The notes beneath the pieces are model-generated. The model had not been told where the DNA came from. It saw only the letters and a list, made by a program, of their open reading frames with translations, and made no database searches. From 20CM-2-55-15 sp964633285 (GTDB taxonomy: Bacteria > Acidobacteriota > Terriglobia > 20CM-2-55-15), in contig CAZWGA010000002.1 of assembly GCA_964633285.1 (NCBI GenBank), positions 62,001-126,000 of the forward strand: a DNA stretch of 64,000 nt. Direction: 5' to 3'. Shown piece after piece: positions 40,237 through 49,755 of this stretch (within the stretch, counting starts at the first letter, position 1; every line of letters starts with the position of its first letter). A program made the position numbers and the translations under genes.

Positions 40237-41102
40237 ATGGGCCAATACAGCATTCGTATTAAAGTCGCGGCCGTGCTGCTTGCGTCCCTGTCGCCCGCAG
40301 CATCATATTGCCAATCGACCCAGATCCGGCCTTCGTTTGAAGTGGTTTCCGTCAAATTACACACGTCAAGTGAACGCGGGTCGGTGAATACTACGCGCGG
40401 CGATCGGTTTGTCGCGACAAATTTCACTCTGAGGCGCCTGATACTAATGGCCTATGGCGCTCGGAGAACACCTCTGCTGAATCAGCAGCTCATCGGAGGT
40501 CCTAACTGGATTTCGACTGAGGCCTTGATATCGAGGCGAAAGCCCGTACGAGTTCTATTCCCGAGGAGCAATTGCGCCTGATGCTCCAATCGTTACTTGA
40601 GGATCGATTTCAATTACGGCTCCACCACGAGACTCGCGAACTGCCAGTGTACGATCTCGTGGTCGCAAAGCCCGGCAAAATGAAGTTGTCTGAGGATCAG
40701 ACTCCGCCGGCTCCTGATGGGCCGGCAACGCCAGGGACAGACTTACGCGGAACCTTCGGCATGCGAATCGATGCCTCCGGTATCGCCCTGGGTGGGATGG
40801 CGATACCCGTGTCCACTTTTGCGAATCTTTTGCAGAATTACGTGGATCGTCCGGTTCTCGACAAGACAGGTCTCCAGGGACTCTTTGATATTCACATGCC
40901 GCTTCGCCGCAGGACGCCCTCCTCCCCTCCCAACGTGCCGTCTATTGCAGTACCAGAGCCGCCCACGTTGACCGCTGCCGATCCCTCCGGCGCTCCCGTT
41001 TTTACGGCGGTTCAGGAAGAACTCGGTTTGCGCCTCGACTCCGGCAAAGCAACAGTCACGGTACTGGTCATCGACAGCGTGTTCAGGCCATCAAGCAACT
41101 AG
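40237..41102 (+). CDS. TIGR03435 soil-associated secreted protein, frameshifted
   Basis: Starting at ATG 40237 a signal peptide (IRIKVAAVLLASLSPAASYC) leads into the TIGR03435 pattern: PSFEVVSVKLHT, FVATNFTLRRLILMAYG and GGPNWISTEA. Near 40526 one base is missing. In the next frame DIEAKA, then EEQLRLMLQSLLEDRFQL and HHETRELPVYDLVVAK continue the same protein to its end at VLVIDSVFRPSSN. Restoring one base gives about 288 residues, normal for the family, which is expanded in Acidobacteriota and of unknown function. Either a sequence error close to the gap or a pseudogene. Confidence 0.82.
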
Positions 41103-41116
41103 ACCACGCGCGCCTC

Positions 41117-41144
41117 TTGGTGTTTCATGACAACCGGTTATAAT
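41117..41144 (+). promoter_or_regulatory. Promoter of the PBP1A gene
   Basis: TTGGTG (41117-41122) and a consensus TATAAT (41139-41144) are 16 bases apart. The -10 ends 8 bases before the GTG start at 41153, so the transcript would begin at or within about 2 bases of the start codon. Confidence 0.6.
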
Positions 41145-41152
41145 GGGCCATT

Positions 41153-43300
41153 GTGCGGTCACAGTTAAAACGGTACCTGGGTTCATTGGTTTTCGTTTTT
41201 CTGCTTTGCCTTTCCATCGCACTGGGCGCAACGGCCGGTGTTCTCTTCGTCTATAACAGCGATCTGCCGCAAGTGAATTCGCTCGAGGACTATCATCCAA
41301 GCCTGATCACCGAAGTTTATTCCGATGACGGAAAGGTCATCGGATCGTTCGCGCTTGAACGCCGCATCGTTGTGACCTGGGATCAAATTCCCAAAGTTCT
41401 TAAAGACGCGATTGTCTCTGTTGAAGATCAGAACTTTTATTCGCACTGGGGTATCGATTTCTTCGGGATCGCTCGCGCGGGCATCAAAGATCTGATGGCG
41501 GGACGCGTCGTCGAAGGCGGCAGCACGTTGACCCAGCAGTTGAGCAAGAACCTGTTTCTGACGCCGGACCGGACGTTCCGGCGCAAGATTCAGGAAGTCA
41601 TGCTCTCGATACAAATCGAGCGCTACTACACAAAGGAACAAATCCTCACCCTGTATTGCAACCTCAACTACATGGGCAGCGGGCAGTATGGATTTGCCGC
41701 AGCCGCGGAATACTATTTTGGGAAAGAGCTCAAGGATCTGACTATCGAGGAAGCCGCGATGCTGGCCGCGATTCCGCGGTCTCCGCCGAACTATTCGCCG
41801 ATTCTTCACCCGGACCGCGCCCTCACCCGGCGCAACTATGCCGTCGATCGCATGGTCGCTGAAAAGAAGATCACGGTGGCTCAGGGTGAAGAAGCCAAAT
41901 CCCACCCGATCAAGATCGCCGAGAAGCAGCGGCCGGATGAACTCGCTCCCTATTTTGTCGAGGAGTTGCGACGGTATCTGGAAAAGAAATACGGGACTTC
42001 GGCTGTTCATGAGGGTGGACTGAGGGTTTATTCGTCGCTCAATGTCGAAATGCAGAAGGCTGCAAATGCCGCTATCCGCGCGGGCACCCGCGACTATGAC
42101 AAACGGCATGGCTGGAGGGGTGTTGAGCGGAATCTCGTTGCCGAAGGCGCGCAGAATATCGAGACCATTGAACTGCCGGACTGGAAACTTCCCATCCGCA
42201 CCAACGACATCGTCCCCGGAATCGTCCTTGAGCTCACGAAAACCGCCGCGGCCGTCAAGATCGGCGGATATGAAGCGCAACTGACTCCACAGGACATTGC
42301 CTGGACCAAAGCGAAGCTGCCGGCAGAAATCCTGAAGCGCGGCGACGTAGCGTTGTTCATGATCCGCTCGATGAGTTCGGCCGATCGTAAAGTCGAAGTT
42401 TCGCTCGAACAAAAGCCCAAAGTTCAGGGCGCGTTCGTTGCCATCGAGCCGAAAACCGGCGAGGTCAAGGCCATGGTCGGCGGATACGATTTCGACGACA
42501 GCAAATTCAACCGCGCCACGCAAGCCCTGCGGCAAACCGGTTCGTCTTTCAAACCGTTTGTTTATACCGCGGCCGTCGATAACGGGCTGCGTCCGGACGA
42601 TACGATTCTGGATGCACCGGTCAACTTTGGCGGATATTCCCCGGGAAACTATGACGGAAAATATGAAGGCGTGATCAGCATCCGGCGGGCGTTGGGAGAC
42701 TCGAGAAATATTCCGGCCGTAAAAACTCTCGCAAAACTCGGCGTACAGAACTTGATCCCTTATGTGCGCAGATTTGGAATCACATCCAAGATCGATCCTG
42801 TGCTCCCGATCGCGCTCGGCGCCACCGACGTCACATTGATGGAAATGGTTTCGGCATACTCCACGTTTCCCAATGATGGTGTTCGCGTTGTTCCTCAAAC
42901 CATCCTCCGCGTTACCGACTACGAGGGGAATGTACTCGAAGAGAACCTGCCCGAACTGCGCGATGTGATTTCATCCGAGACGGCGCGTATCATGGTGGAC
43001 TTGATGCAGGAACCTATTCGACAGGGCACCGCAACAAAAGCACAGGAACTGAAACGGCCGGTCGCCGGGAAGACCGGTACCACGAACGACTTCACGGACG
43101 CATGGTTTATCGGATACACGCCGTCGCTTGTGGCGGGCGCATGGATCGGTTTCGACGAGAAGGTCACATTGGGCGACAAGGAAACCGGCGCCAAAGCTGC
43201 CCTTCCCATGTGGATGGATTTCATCCGTGAAATCTATAAGGATAAGCCGCTCGAACAATTTGAGACGGTGCCCAAAGCCATAACCGCATCAAACCCATGA
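41153..43300 (+). CDS. mrcA: Class A penicillin-binding protein PBP1A (transglycosylase/transpeptidase)
   Basis: The 715-residue protein has an N-terminal membrane anchor (about 10-33). The GT51 domain has catalytic E91 in VSVEDQNFYSHWG, then EGGSTLTQQLSKNL and KIQEVMLSIQIER. An OB-like insert (about 310-420) precedes a transpeptidase domain with SSFK at 464-467, DSRN and KTGT at 640-643. It polymerises and cross-links peptidoglycan in the periplasm. The GTG start is supported by the TATAAT box 8 bases upstream. The next gene overlaps by 4 bases, so both are coexpressed. Confidence 0.96.
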   Translation: MRSQLKRYLGSLVFVFLLCLSIALGATAGVLFVYNSDLPQVNSLEDYHPSLITEVYSDDGKVIGSFALERRIVVTWDQIPKVLKDAIVSVEDQNFYSHWGIDFFGIARAGIKDLMAGRVVEGGSTLTQQLSKNLFLTPDRTFRRKIQEVMLSIQIERYYTKEQILTLYCNLNYMGSGQYGFAAAAEYYFGKELKDLTIEEAAMLAAIPRSPPNYSPILHPDRALTRRNYAVDRMVAEKKITVAQGEEAKSHPIKIAEKQRPDELAPYFVEELRRYLEKKYGTSAVHEGGLRVYSSLNVEMQKAANAAIRAGTRDYDKRHGWRGVERNLVAEGAQNIETIELPDWKLPIRTNDIVPGIVLELTKTAAAVKIGGYEAQLTPQDIAWTKAKLPAEILKRGDVALFMIRSMSSADRKVEVSLEQKPKVQGAFVAIEPKTGEVKAMVGGYDFDDSKFNRATQALRQTGSSFKPFVYTAAVDNGLRPDDTILDAPVNFGGYSPGNYDGKYEGVISIRRALGDSRNIPAVKTLAKLGVQNLIPYVRRFGITSKIDPVLPIALGATDVTLMEMVSAYSTFPNDGVRVVPQTILRVTDYEGNVLEENLPELRDVISSETARIMVDLMQEPIRQGTATKAQELKRPVAGKTGTTNDFTDAWFIGYTPSLVAGAWIGFDEKVTLGDKETGAKAALPMWMDFIREIYKDKPLEQFETVPKAITASNP

Positions 43301-43839
43301 AACGTATCTCCTGGATCGTCATCTTTGTTCAGTGTTCCTTTGCCATCGATGCCTCCGCGCAGACTCTTGCGGAGGCGGCGCGGCGGGAACGGGAACGGCA
43401 ACGAACTGTTCAAAGCCAGAGCCGCGGAGCCGTCTTCAAGAACACGACTGCGGGAGCTGTTGGTGGAACCGCGGTGACATCGTCATCGACATCATCCAAT
43501 ACGGCTGTTGCGCCGGCTGTGCCTGTCGTGAAGCCTCCAACCGACAGCAAAGGGCGCGATGAAAAATACTGGCGTGGACAGTTTCAACAGGCCCGTGATG
43601 CCGTGAAACGCGCCGACGAACGAATTCAGTTGCTGGATGCGAAACTCAAGGACCTCAACACGCAGCTTCTGAATCGCAACGACATTTACAACAAAGAAAG
43701 CGTCATTGGCGCGCAAATCACCGACACGCAGAAACAACTCGATGACGCCCGAAAAGAATCGGATCAGGCGAAGCAGAAGATTGCCGATCTCGAAGAGGAC
43801 TTGCGCCGCTCCGGCGGTCTGCCCGGCTGGGCCCGATAG
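43297..43839 (+). CDS. Exported coiled-coil protein, 180 residues
   Basis: A signal peptide (MKRISWIVIFVQCSFAIDASAQ) is followed by a basic segment (AARRERERQR), a low-complexity linker rich in T, S, V and A (about 50-82), and a long coiled coil (about 88-170; DKKL-like heptads such as LDAKLKDLNTQLLNR). No catalytic motif is seen. Overlap with the PBP gene (ATGA) suggests a role at the cell wall, for example as a partner or regulator of PBP1A. This is inferred from context only. Confidence 0.7.
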   Translation: MKRISWIVIFVQCSFAIDASAQTLAEAARRERERQRTVQSQSRGAVFKNTTAGAVGGTAVTSSSTSSNTAVAPAVPVVKPPTDSKGRDEKYWRGQFQQARDAVKRADERIQLLDAKLKDLNTQLLNRNDIYNKESVIGAQITDTQKQLDDARKESDQAKQKIADLEEDLRRSGGLPGWAR

Positions 43840-43842
43840 TAG

Positions 43843-44703
43843 ATGCGGTATCTCGGAATCGATGGCGGCGGTTCCAAGACAACCTTCCTTCTCGTCGACG
43901 AGTATTACAACGAGATTTGCCACGTCGATAGTGGTCCCTCCAATTGCGTGTCCGTCGGAGAAGATGCGGCCCGAACCGCCATTACCAACGGGATTTCACA
44001 ATTAACGGAACAGCCGGACATCGTATGCGCCGGCTTCGCCGGAGCTGCGCGGCCCGATGCCGCTGCTTTCTACAAAAGGGTCCTGCAGGAACTGATTCCC
44101 GGCTCCCAAATCATTATCGAAAGTGACGCGTTCATTGCGTCGATCGGCGCCATCGGAATTGATCCCGGTGTGTTGTTGATTGCCGGAACCGGTTCGATCG
44201 TCATCGGCCGGGATCTCAACCGCAACATGTTCCGCGTCGGCGGCTGGGGCCCTTATTTTGGAGATGAAGGAAGCGGATTCTGGATCGGACGGGAAGCGGT
44301 TCGCGCTGCTCTGCGATCGGCGGACTCGCAGGAGTCCACCGAGTTCACGCAGAAAATCGCGGGAGGCCTTCAATTGACTTCGATATCCGCCGTCGTCGGC
44401 GCATGGGCTTCGGGGAAAATCGGGGTTCCCGATATTGCAGGCCTGTTTCCTGAAGTCGTCTCGATGTATCCCAACGAGCCCGCCGGCCGGATTCTCAATG
44501 AAGCTGCGAATCACCTGCGGTCTCTCGTTGAGGTTGCTTCCAAACGAGTCGGAATCGACGATTGCCGCCGTTCGTTAAGCGGATCGGTTGCCGGCCATCC
44601 GATCATGCGCCAGCTTATCGGCCTCAGCTTCGAAGAACCGCGCCATTCGCCGGAATGGGGCGCGGTCATCTGGGCTCGCCAACATTTTGCAGCGCCATTG
44701 TAA
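43843..44703 (+). CDS. BadF/BadG/BcrA/BcrD-type ATPase, N-acetylglucosamine kinase-like
   Basis: The 286-residue protein has the sugar-kinase phosphate-1 motif YLGIDGGGSKTTFLLVD, phosphate-2-like ILIAGTGSIVIGR (seen as LLIAGTGSIVIG) and GGWGPYFGDEGSGFWIGR, a hallmark of GlcNAc-kinase-like members. The C-terminus has SGSVAGHP. It probably phosphorylates an amino sugar, which would fit cell-wall recycling next to PBP1A and the coiled-coil gene 3 bases upstream. The sugar specificity is inferred. Confidence 0.85.
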   Translation: MRYLGIDGGGSKTTFLLVDEYYNEICHVDSGPSNCVSVGEDAARTAITNGISQLTEQPDIVCAGFAGAARPDAAAFYKRVLQELIPGSQIIIESDAFIASIGAIGIDPGVLLIAGTGSIVIGRDLNRNMFRVGGWGPYFGDEGSGFWIGREAVRAALRSADSQESTEFTQKIAGGLQLTSISAVVGAWASGKIGVPDIAGLFPEVVSMYPNEPAGRILNEAANHLRSLVEVASKRVGIDDCRRSLSGSVAGHPIMRQLIGLSFEEPRHSPEWGAVIWARQHFAAPL

Positions 44704-44720
44704 GGAATGCCGCGAATTCC

Positions 44721-46763
44721 CTACCAGATCTTGACGCGATCCGCAGGCTCACGATAAAGCTTGTCGCCGGGTTTCAAATCGAACGCTTTGTACCACGGAT
44801 CGAAATTCGTCAACGGCACGAATGCGCGATACGTACCGGGAGAGTGCGCGTCGGTCAACAGTTGATTACGAAGTGCCTCGTCGCGCGACTTGAAGCGCCA
44901 CACCTGCGCGATCCCCAGGAAAAAACGCTGGTCGCCGGTGAAGCCATCGATAACCGGGGCTTCCTTGCCTTGCAGTGAAATGTGATAGGCGCGATACGCC
45001 ACAGCAAGCCCGCTCAAATCGCCGATGTTTTCACCCATGGTCTGGCGTCCGTTGATTTTGAGTCCCTGCAGCGGAGAGTAGGACTCATACTCGGCGCCGA
45101 GTTTTGAGGCGCGTTGTTCAAAGGCTTTTGCATCATCGGCGGTCCACCAGTCCCGCAGATTGCCGTCGCCATCCGATTTGCGCCCCTGATCGTCGAACCC
45201 GTGACTGATCTCATGACCGATCACGACCCCGATCGCGCCGTAATTCACGGCGTCATCGGCATTCACGTTGAAAAATGGCGGCTGCAGAATGGCCGCGGGA
45301 AACACGATTTCGTTATTTGTTGAGTTGTAGTACGCGTTGACTGTCTGCGGCGTCATGCTCCAGCGCCAGCGCTCCACGGGTTTGCCGAGGCGGCTCCAGC
45401 TTTCAGCATGTTGGAACTCGTTTGCGCGCACGGCATTTCCGAACAGGTCGTCGGACTTGATTTCGAGCGGGGAATAGTCCCGCCAACGATCGGGATATCC
45501 AATCTTCACGGTGTACTTCGCGAGCTTTGCCTGCGCTTCGGCCTTTGTTGCGGGAGTCATCCACTCGAGCGAATCGATGCCCTCCTTGAACGCGGCAAGA
45601 AGATTCCGGACAAGCTGATCCACTCGGGCTTTGGCGTCCGGTGGAAAGTACCGGTCCACGTACAGCTTTCCCACCGCCTCGCCAAGGTCGCCTTCCATTT
45701 CCGCGACGGCTCGCTTCCAGCGCGGCCGCAGTTCCTGCTGACCCGCGATCGTGCGGCCGGTGAAGTTGAAGTGCGCTGCCACAAAAGCATCAGGCAATAC
45801 ATCGGCGTACTGATTCAACAACGCAAACGTGAGGTATTCCTTCCAGGTGTCCATCGGCGTCGCCATCAGGATCGCTCCGGCCGCCGTTGCATAATCCGGC
45901 TGGCGGACGATGACTTCATTAACATTCGATCCGCCAAGAGCCGCAACCAGCGCCGTCCAGTTCAACTGCGGGGAAAGCGTTCGCAGTTGAGCCACCGTCA
46001 TTTTGTTGTACGTGGCGTTGCGATCGCGATTTCGGGCGCGATCCCACTGTTTTTCGGCAAGCTTTGTTTCCAGATCGAGAATTCGCTTTGCAGCTCCCGG
46101 AGGATCCGGTTGTCCGGCCAGCTTGAAAAGCTGGGTGATGTAATCGGCATATGCGGTGCGCACAACTGCGAATTTCTCATCGTTCCTCAGGTAATAATCG
46201 CGATCCGGCATCCCAAGAGCGCCCTGGCTCACCGTTACGGAATAGGACTTCGAATCTTTTGGATCCTGCGCGACGCTGACGTTGAATGGCAGCGTCCGGA
46301 TGCCGATGCGGCTGGCGTGAGCAAATGCGGACACGAGATCAGCGCCGCTGCCGAGTTTCGCTATCGAGGACAATTCGCTCTGGAGAGGCTTCATGCCAAG
46401 CTCTTCGATCCGCGCCGTATCCATGAAGCTGCGATAGAGGTCACGGACTTTCTGCGCGTTCGAACCGCGAGGCGCGCTCGTTTCGGTCGAGGTCTGTTCG
46501 ATGATTTCCTTGACGACAATCTGGCTCTGATCGCGAAGCATCGCAAACGAACCGTAGCTCGAAAGATCGGCCGGAATCGGAGTCTTATCCACCCATGTGC
46601 CGTTGACATAACGGAAGAAATCGTCCTGCGGCCGGGCGGATCGATCCATGGCCGACACGTCGATACCCAGCGATTTGGCCCCAGGCTTTGTCTGCGCAGG
46701 GACCCGCTGCACCAGGGACGCAGCGACCATCATGACGGCCAGGATTTTGAATCTCCTCTTCAT
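44721..46763 (-). CDS. M13 family zinc endopeptidase (neprilysin/PepO type), exported
   Basis: The 680-residue protein has a signal peptide (MKRRFKILAVMMVAASL) and full M13 architecture. The helical N-terminal domain begins GIDVSAMDRSARPQDDFFRYVNG. NAYYNSTNNEIVFPA precedes the zinc site HEISH at 517-521, and the third ligand E578 lies in GENIGDLSG. The end is CxxW-like but reads DRVKIW, so the usual C-terminal cysteine is lacking, as in many bacterial forms. It cleaves small peptides outside the membrane. M13 enzymes are numerous in Acidobacteriota. It is a single gene. Confidence 0.95.
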   Translation of the reverse strand: MKRRFKILAVMMVAASLVQRVPAQTKPGAKSLGIDVSAMDRSARPQDDFFRYVNGTWVDKTPIPADLSSYGSFAMLRDQSQIVVKEIIEQTSTETSAPRGSNAQKVRDLYRSFMDTARIEELGMKPLQSELSSIAKLGSGADLVSAFAHASRIGIRTLPFNVSVAQDPKDSKSYSVTVSQGALGMPDRDYYLRNDEKFAVVRTAYADYITQLFKLAGQPDPPGAAKRILDLETKLAEKQWDRARNRDRNATYNKMTVAQLRTLSPQLNWTALVAALGGSNVNEVIVRQPDYATAAGAILMATPMDTWKEYLTFALLNQYADVLPDAFVAAHFNFTGRTIAGQQELRPRWKRAVAEMEGDLGEAVGKLYVDRYFPPDAKARVDQLVRNLLAAFKEGIDSLEWMTPATKAEAQAKLAKYTVKIGYPDRWRDYSPLEIKSDDLFGNAVRANEFQHAESWSRLGKPVERWRWSMTPQTVNAYYNSTNNEIVFPAAILQPPFFNVNADDAVNYGAIGVVIGHEISHGFDDQGRKSDGDGNLRDWWTADDAKAFEQRASKLGAEYESYSPLQGLKINGRQTMGENIGDLSGLAVAYRAYHISLQGKEAPVIDGFTGDQRFFLGIAQVWRFKSRDEALRNQLLTDAHSPGTYRAFVPLTNFDPWYKAFDLKPGDKLYREPADRVKIW

Positions 46764-46860
46764 CAGTAACCCTCCTCCATCAGGAAAACGAAGAGTATAC
46801 CGCGTTCAAACCTAAAGTTTGGTTATCCGGCGAACGATACAGAACGACAGCGGAGCGAAC

Positions 46861-48069
46861 ATGCAGCAGGGGTTCGTCGGACGGCAGCCAATCTACAGCG
46901 ACGGCGTCAAGGTCTTCGCGTATGAATTGTTTAGCCGGAACAGTGAAACTAATCAGAAGGCATTTGCAAACGGCGATACGGTAACCGCCGAAGCCCTGCT
47001 TCACGAGTGTGTCGACGTCGGTGTGGGGCGTGTGGCGGCGCCACACAAAGCGTTCGTGGATGTTAGCCGGGACTTCGTCGTCAATGATTATTCGTGGCTG
47101 CTGCCAAAGGACAACGTTGTCCTGCAAATCACCGGCGACCACGCACCGGATACTGTTTTCCTGAAGGCTCTGGCGCACTTGAAGCGCAACAACTATTCGA
47201 TAGCCTTGAAGGATCTGACTTGCAGCGACGACGTGCGCCCGATCTTCGAAGTGGCAGACATCGTTAAGCTCAAACTCCGGAATGACGACCACGTTTCACT
47301 CGCGAGAGACGTGCACGAGATCCGCACCTTCCCCAACGTTAAATTGCTGGCCGAAGAGATTGAGAGTCACGACGATTATCAATTCTCCAGGTATCTGGGC
47401 TTCGACTTTTTCGAGGGCTATTTTTTCTGCAAACCCAAACAGGCGGAGGACCAGCCGATACCTCCGAATCGCCTCTCCACGTTGCATCTTCTCTCGATAC
47501 TCCAGAAACCGGACGTCACGATTGAGGAACTGGAACGCGCGGTCGGCCAGGATCTGGCCATGAGTGTTCGGATTCTGCGTTATTTGAATTCCGCCATGAG
47601 TCCGCTGCCTCGAAAGGTCACATCGCTGCGCCACGCCATATCGATGGTCGGCACAAGCCAGATCGCGCAATGGGCAAGCGTCATCTGGCTCGACAGCATT
47701 GAAGAAAAGCCGCGCGAGTTGATGAAGATGTCGATGATCCGCGCTCACGCCTGCCGCCAACTGGGCATCGCGCTCAAGTGCAAAAACCTCGATCAATTCT
47801 TTACAGTCGGCCTGCTTTCCCTCCTCGATGCGCTCATGGATCGGCCCATGAACACCGTGCTGAAGGACCTTGCGCTCATCGCCCCCCTCAAGGAAGTGCT
47901 TGTGAACCGCTCCGGACCCATGGGCGATGCGATCAATTGCATCGAGGCCTACGAACGCTGCGACTGGGACCGAACGGCAATGCCCGGTGTGGATGAGAAG
48001 GCAATTACCGAAGCTTATCTCGGCGGAATTGAATGGTCCTCCGCAGTCTTGAATGAACTGAACAATTGA
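46861..48069 (+). CDS. EAL-HDOD signalling protein with degenerate EAL domain
   Basis: From the ATG at 46861 (GGAG nearby) the protein has 402 residues. The first half resembles an EAL domain (GRQPIYSDGVKVFAYELFSRN, IVKLKLRND, LGFDFFEGYFFCKP), but the EAL triplet itself reads YEL, and metal ligands are not all present. It should therefore not hydrolyse c-di-GMP. The second half (about 200-395) is an HDOD domain (LLSILQKPDVTIEELERAV, RILRYLNSA). Such YuxH-like proteins act in signalling or motility through protein contacts. It stands alone, divergent from the M13 gene. Confidence 0.87.
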   Translation: MQQGFVGRQPIYSDGVKVFAYELFSRNSETNQKAFANGDTVTAEALLHECVDVGVGRVAAPHKAFVDVSRDFVVNDYSWLLPKDNVVLQITGDHAPDTVFLKALAHLKRNNYSIALKDLTCSDDVRPIFEVADIVKLKLRNDDHVSLARDVHEIRTFPNVKLLAEEIESHDDYQFSRYLGFDFFEGYFFCKPKQAEDQPIPPNRLSTLHLLSILQKPDVTIEELERAVGQDLAMSVRILRYLNSAMSPLPRKVTSLRHAISMVGTSQIAQWASVIWLDSIEEKPRELMKMSMIRAHACRQLGIALKCKNLDQFFTVGLLSLLDALMDRPMNTVLKDLALIAPLKEVLVNRSGPMGDAINCIEAYERCDWDRTAMPGVDEKAITEAYLGGIEWSSAVLNELNN

Positions 48070-48128
48070 CTTGAACATTGCTCTTCACGGCTGCCCTGCG
48101 ATATCGTGCACCCTTGAATGGAGGGGTC

Positions 48129-48797
48129 ATGAAACGATCTGTCTACATCACCATGATTGTGTTCTGCCTCGCGTCCGGCGCGTTTGCTCAGGAACCCGCG
48201 GCACGGGGAGGCAGAGGCGGCGGCCCAAGAGCACCGCAGCCCGCGCCGTTGTTCTTCAAGGAAACCTGGAAAGATTTCTCCGGCAATGTGCCGCTGACAC
48301 AGGCGTTTGTCCTCAATCCCGATTTGCAATTGAACCTGTATGGCTCGGGAAAGGAAGACTTCAACATCACAAACGAAGGCAACGTCCCGCACATCTGGAC
48401 CGGACTCTGCGCTTCGTCGTGCGCGCTGGCCCTGAGTCACAAGGAAAGTTTCGTGGACCTTACCGGCAAAGCGAGAATCCGTTGGTATACCAAAACGTCG
48501 GGGTTTCATGAGGTTCGTCCCGTGTTGAAACTCGCCGATGGAACGTGGCTCATTGGAGATCACTTCGATGCCAATGTGTTTGACTACCACGAAAGTGAGT
48601 TCTATCTCTCCGAAGTGCATTGGCTGAAACTCGACATCGCTAAAGTTCAGACAAAAGGAACCCTGCTGGACAAGGTTGACCTCAGCAAAGTCGATGCTGT
48701 CGGTTTTGCCGACTTGACGCCCGGAAGCGGCCATGGCAGCGGCGGATACTCCGACGTCGCCTGGATTGAGGTTTACGGAAAGCCAGTCCCTCGATGA
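48129..48797 (+). CDS. Exported hypothetical protein, 222 residues, lectin-like
   Basis: GGAGGGG precedes the ATG at 48129. A signal peptide (MKRSVYITMIVFCLASGAFAQ) is followed by a glycine/proline-rich stretch and a beta-rich domain. Segments such as LFFKETWKDFSGNVPLTQAF, IRWYTKTSGFHEVRPVLKLA and SDVAWIEVYGKPVPR look like a jelly-roll domain of the kind found in glycan-associated secreted proteins. No catalytic site is evident. It overlaps the following secreted protein by 4 bases, so the two work together or are at least coexpressed. Confidence 0.65.
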   Translation: MKRSVYITMIVFCLASGAFAQEPAARGGRGGGPRAPQPAPLFFKETWKDFSGNVPLTQAFVLNPDLQLNLYGSGKEDFNITNEGNVPHIWTGLCASSCALALSHKESFVDLTGKARIRWYTKTSGFHEVRPVLKLADGTWLIGDHFDANVFDYHESEFYLSEVHWLKLDIAKVQTKGTLLDKVDLSKVDAVGFADLTPGSGHGSGGYSDVAWIEVYGKPVPR

Positions 48798-49750
48798 AAG
48801 GACTCACTCGAGTCTTACCGTTTCTGGTTTGCGCGGCGTTCGCCGGGAGTGCGTTCGCCGCTCCGGACAATTGCGATCGATCCTGCCTCAAAACGGCGCT
48901 GGATCAGTATCTCAATGCCGTGGTCGCACACAATCCATCCGCGGCGCCACTGTTTCCCGGGTTCCGGCAGACCGAGAATGCGGTCGTCGTGAAGTTTGGA
49001 ACCGGTGTATGGAAGAGCGTCACGGGCCTGGGCAAGGTTCAACGCCGTTATCTGGATCCGGTGAGCGGTCAGGCCGCTTACTTCGGCATCGTTGAAGAAG
49101 GCTCTGGATCGGCAATCGTGACGGCGCGCATTCGTGTCGAGGATCACAAGATCACTGAAGCCGAGTGGTACATCGCTCGATCGGCCGATCCCGGTCTGAA
49201 CGGGCCGAGCCAGCCCGGACAGCCGCCTGCAAACCTGTTCAATCCGGAAAGTCTGATCGCAAATCCTCCGCCCGAGCGCGTTGTACCTAAAGAAAAGCGG
49301 GCATCGCGCGAAATGCTGATGGCGATAACCAACAGCTACTTCGACGGCATCACGACTCACGACGGAACCATCATCATGGCTCACCCGGGATGCACGCGAA
49401 CTGAAAACGGCACCGGCATGGGCGGAGCCAGAGGCGGCGCGGCTCGCGGCGGCACGCCAACGGACTGTACGTCGGGTTTGGCGAATATGAATCTTCAGCT
49501 TGTCGCCGCTCGCCGATATCCGGTTGTTGATGAAGAAGCCGGAGTCGTTCTGGCCTTCGCAGTATTTATTCGCCGTCCGGGTTCGCCAACGCCTCGCAAT
49601 GCATTCAGCGAATGGTTTTTCATCGACGAAAACAAGATCCGTAGCATTTACACGGCGATGTTTTATCCGCCACCGGAGCAACCCGTGCCCAATTGGCCGC
49701 CATACGAAGGAAACTGGCCCCTTCCCGCCACCATCGTTCCTGCGCGATAA
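48794..49750 (+). CDS. Exported hypothetical protein, 318 residues, possible two-domain NTF2-like
   Basis: A signal peptide (MKGLTRVLPFLVCAAFAGSAFA) is followed by two similar halves. Residues about 30-130 (CLKTALDQYLNAVVAHNPSA, VRVEDHKITEAEWYI) and about 175-300 (EMLMAITNSYFDGITTHDG, NAFSEWFFIDENKIRSIYTA) both resemble SnoaL/NTF2-type domains. A low-complexity glycine/arginine loop (GMGGARGGAARGG) splits the second. Four cysteines are present, possibly as disulfides. The function is unknown. It overlaps the preceding gene by 4 bases and is followed by a large inverted repeat. Confidence 0.62.
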   Translation: MKGLTRVLPFLVCAAFAGSAFAAPDNCDRSCLKTALDQYLNAVVAHNPSAAPLFPGFRQTENAVVVKFGTGVWKSVTGLGKVQRRYLDPVSGQAAYFGIVEEGSGSAIVTARIRVEDHKITEAEWYIARSADPGLNGPSQPGQPPANLFNPESLIANPPPERVVPKEKRASREMLMAITNSYFDGITTHDGTIIMAHPGCTRTENGTGMGGARGGAARGGTPTDCTSGLANMNLQLVAARRYPVVDEEAGVVLAFAVFIRRPGSPTPRNAFSEWFFIDENKIRSIYTAMFYPPPEQPVPNWPPYEGNWPLPATIVPAR

Positions 49751-49755
49751 GGGAG

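Noticed and set aside
41183..42898. Minus-strand open frame of 571 codons
   Set aside because: Antisense shadow of the PBP1A gene; no domain resemblance.
45408..46769. Plus-strand open frame of 453 codons
   Set aside because: Antisense shadow of the M13 peptidase gene, which has an intact zinc site.
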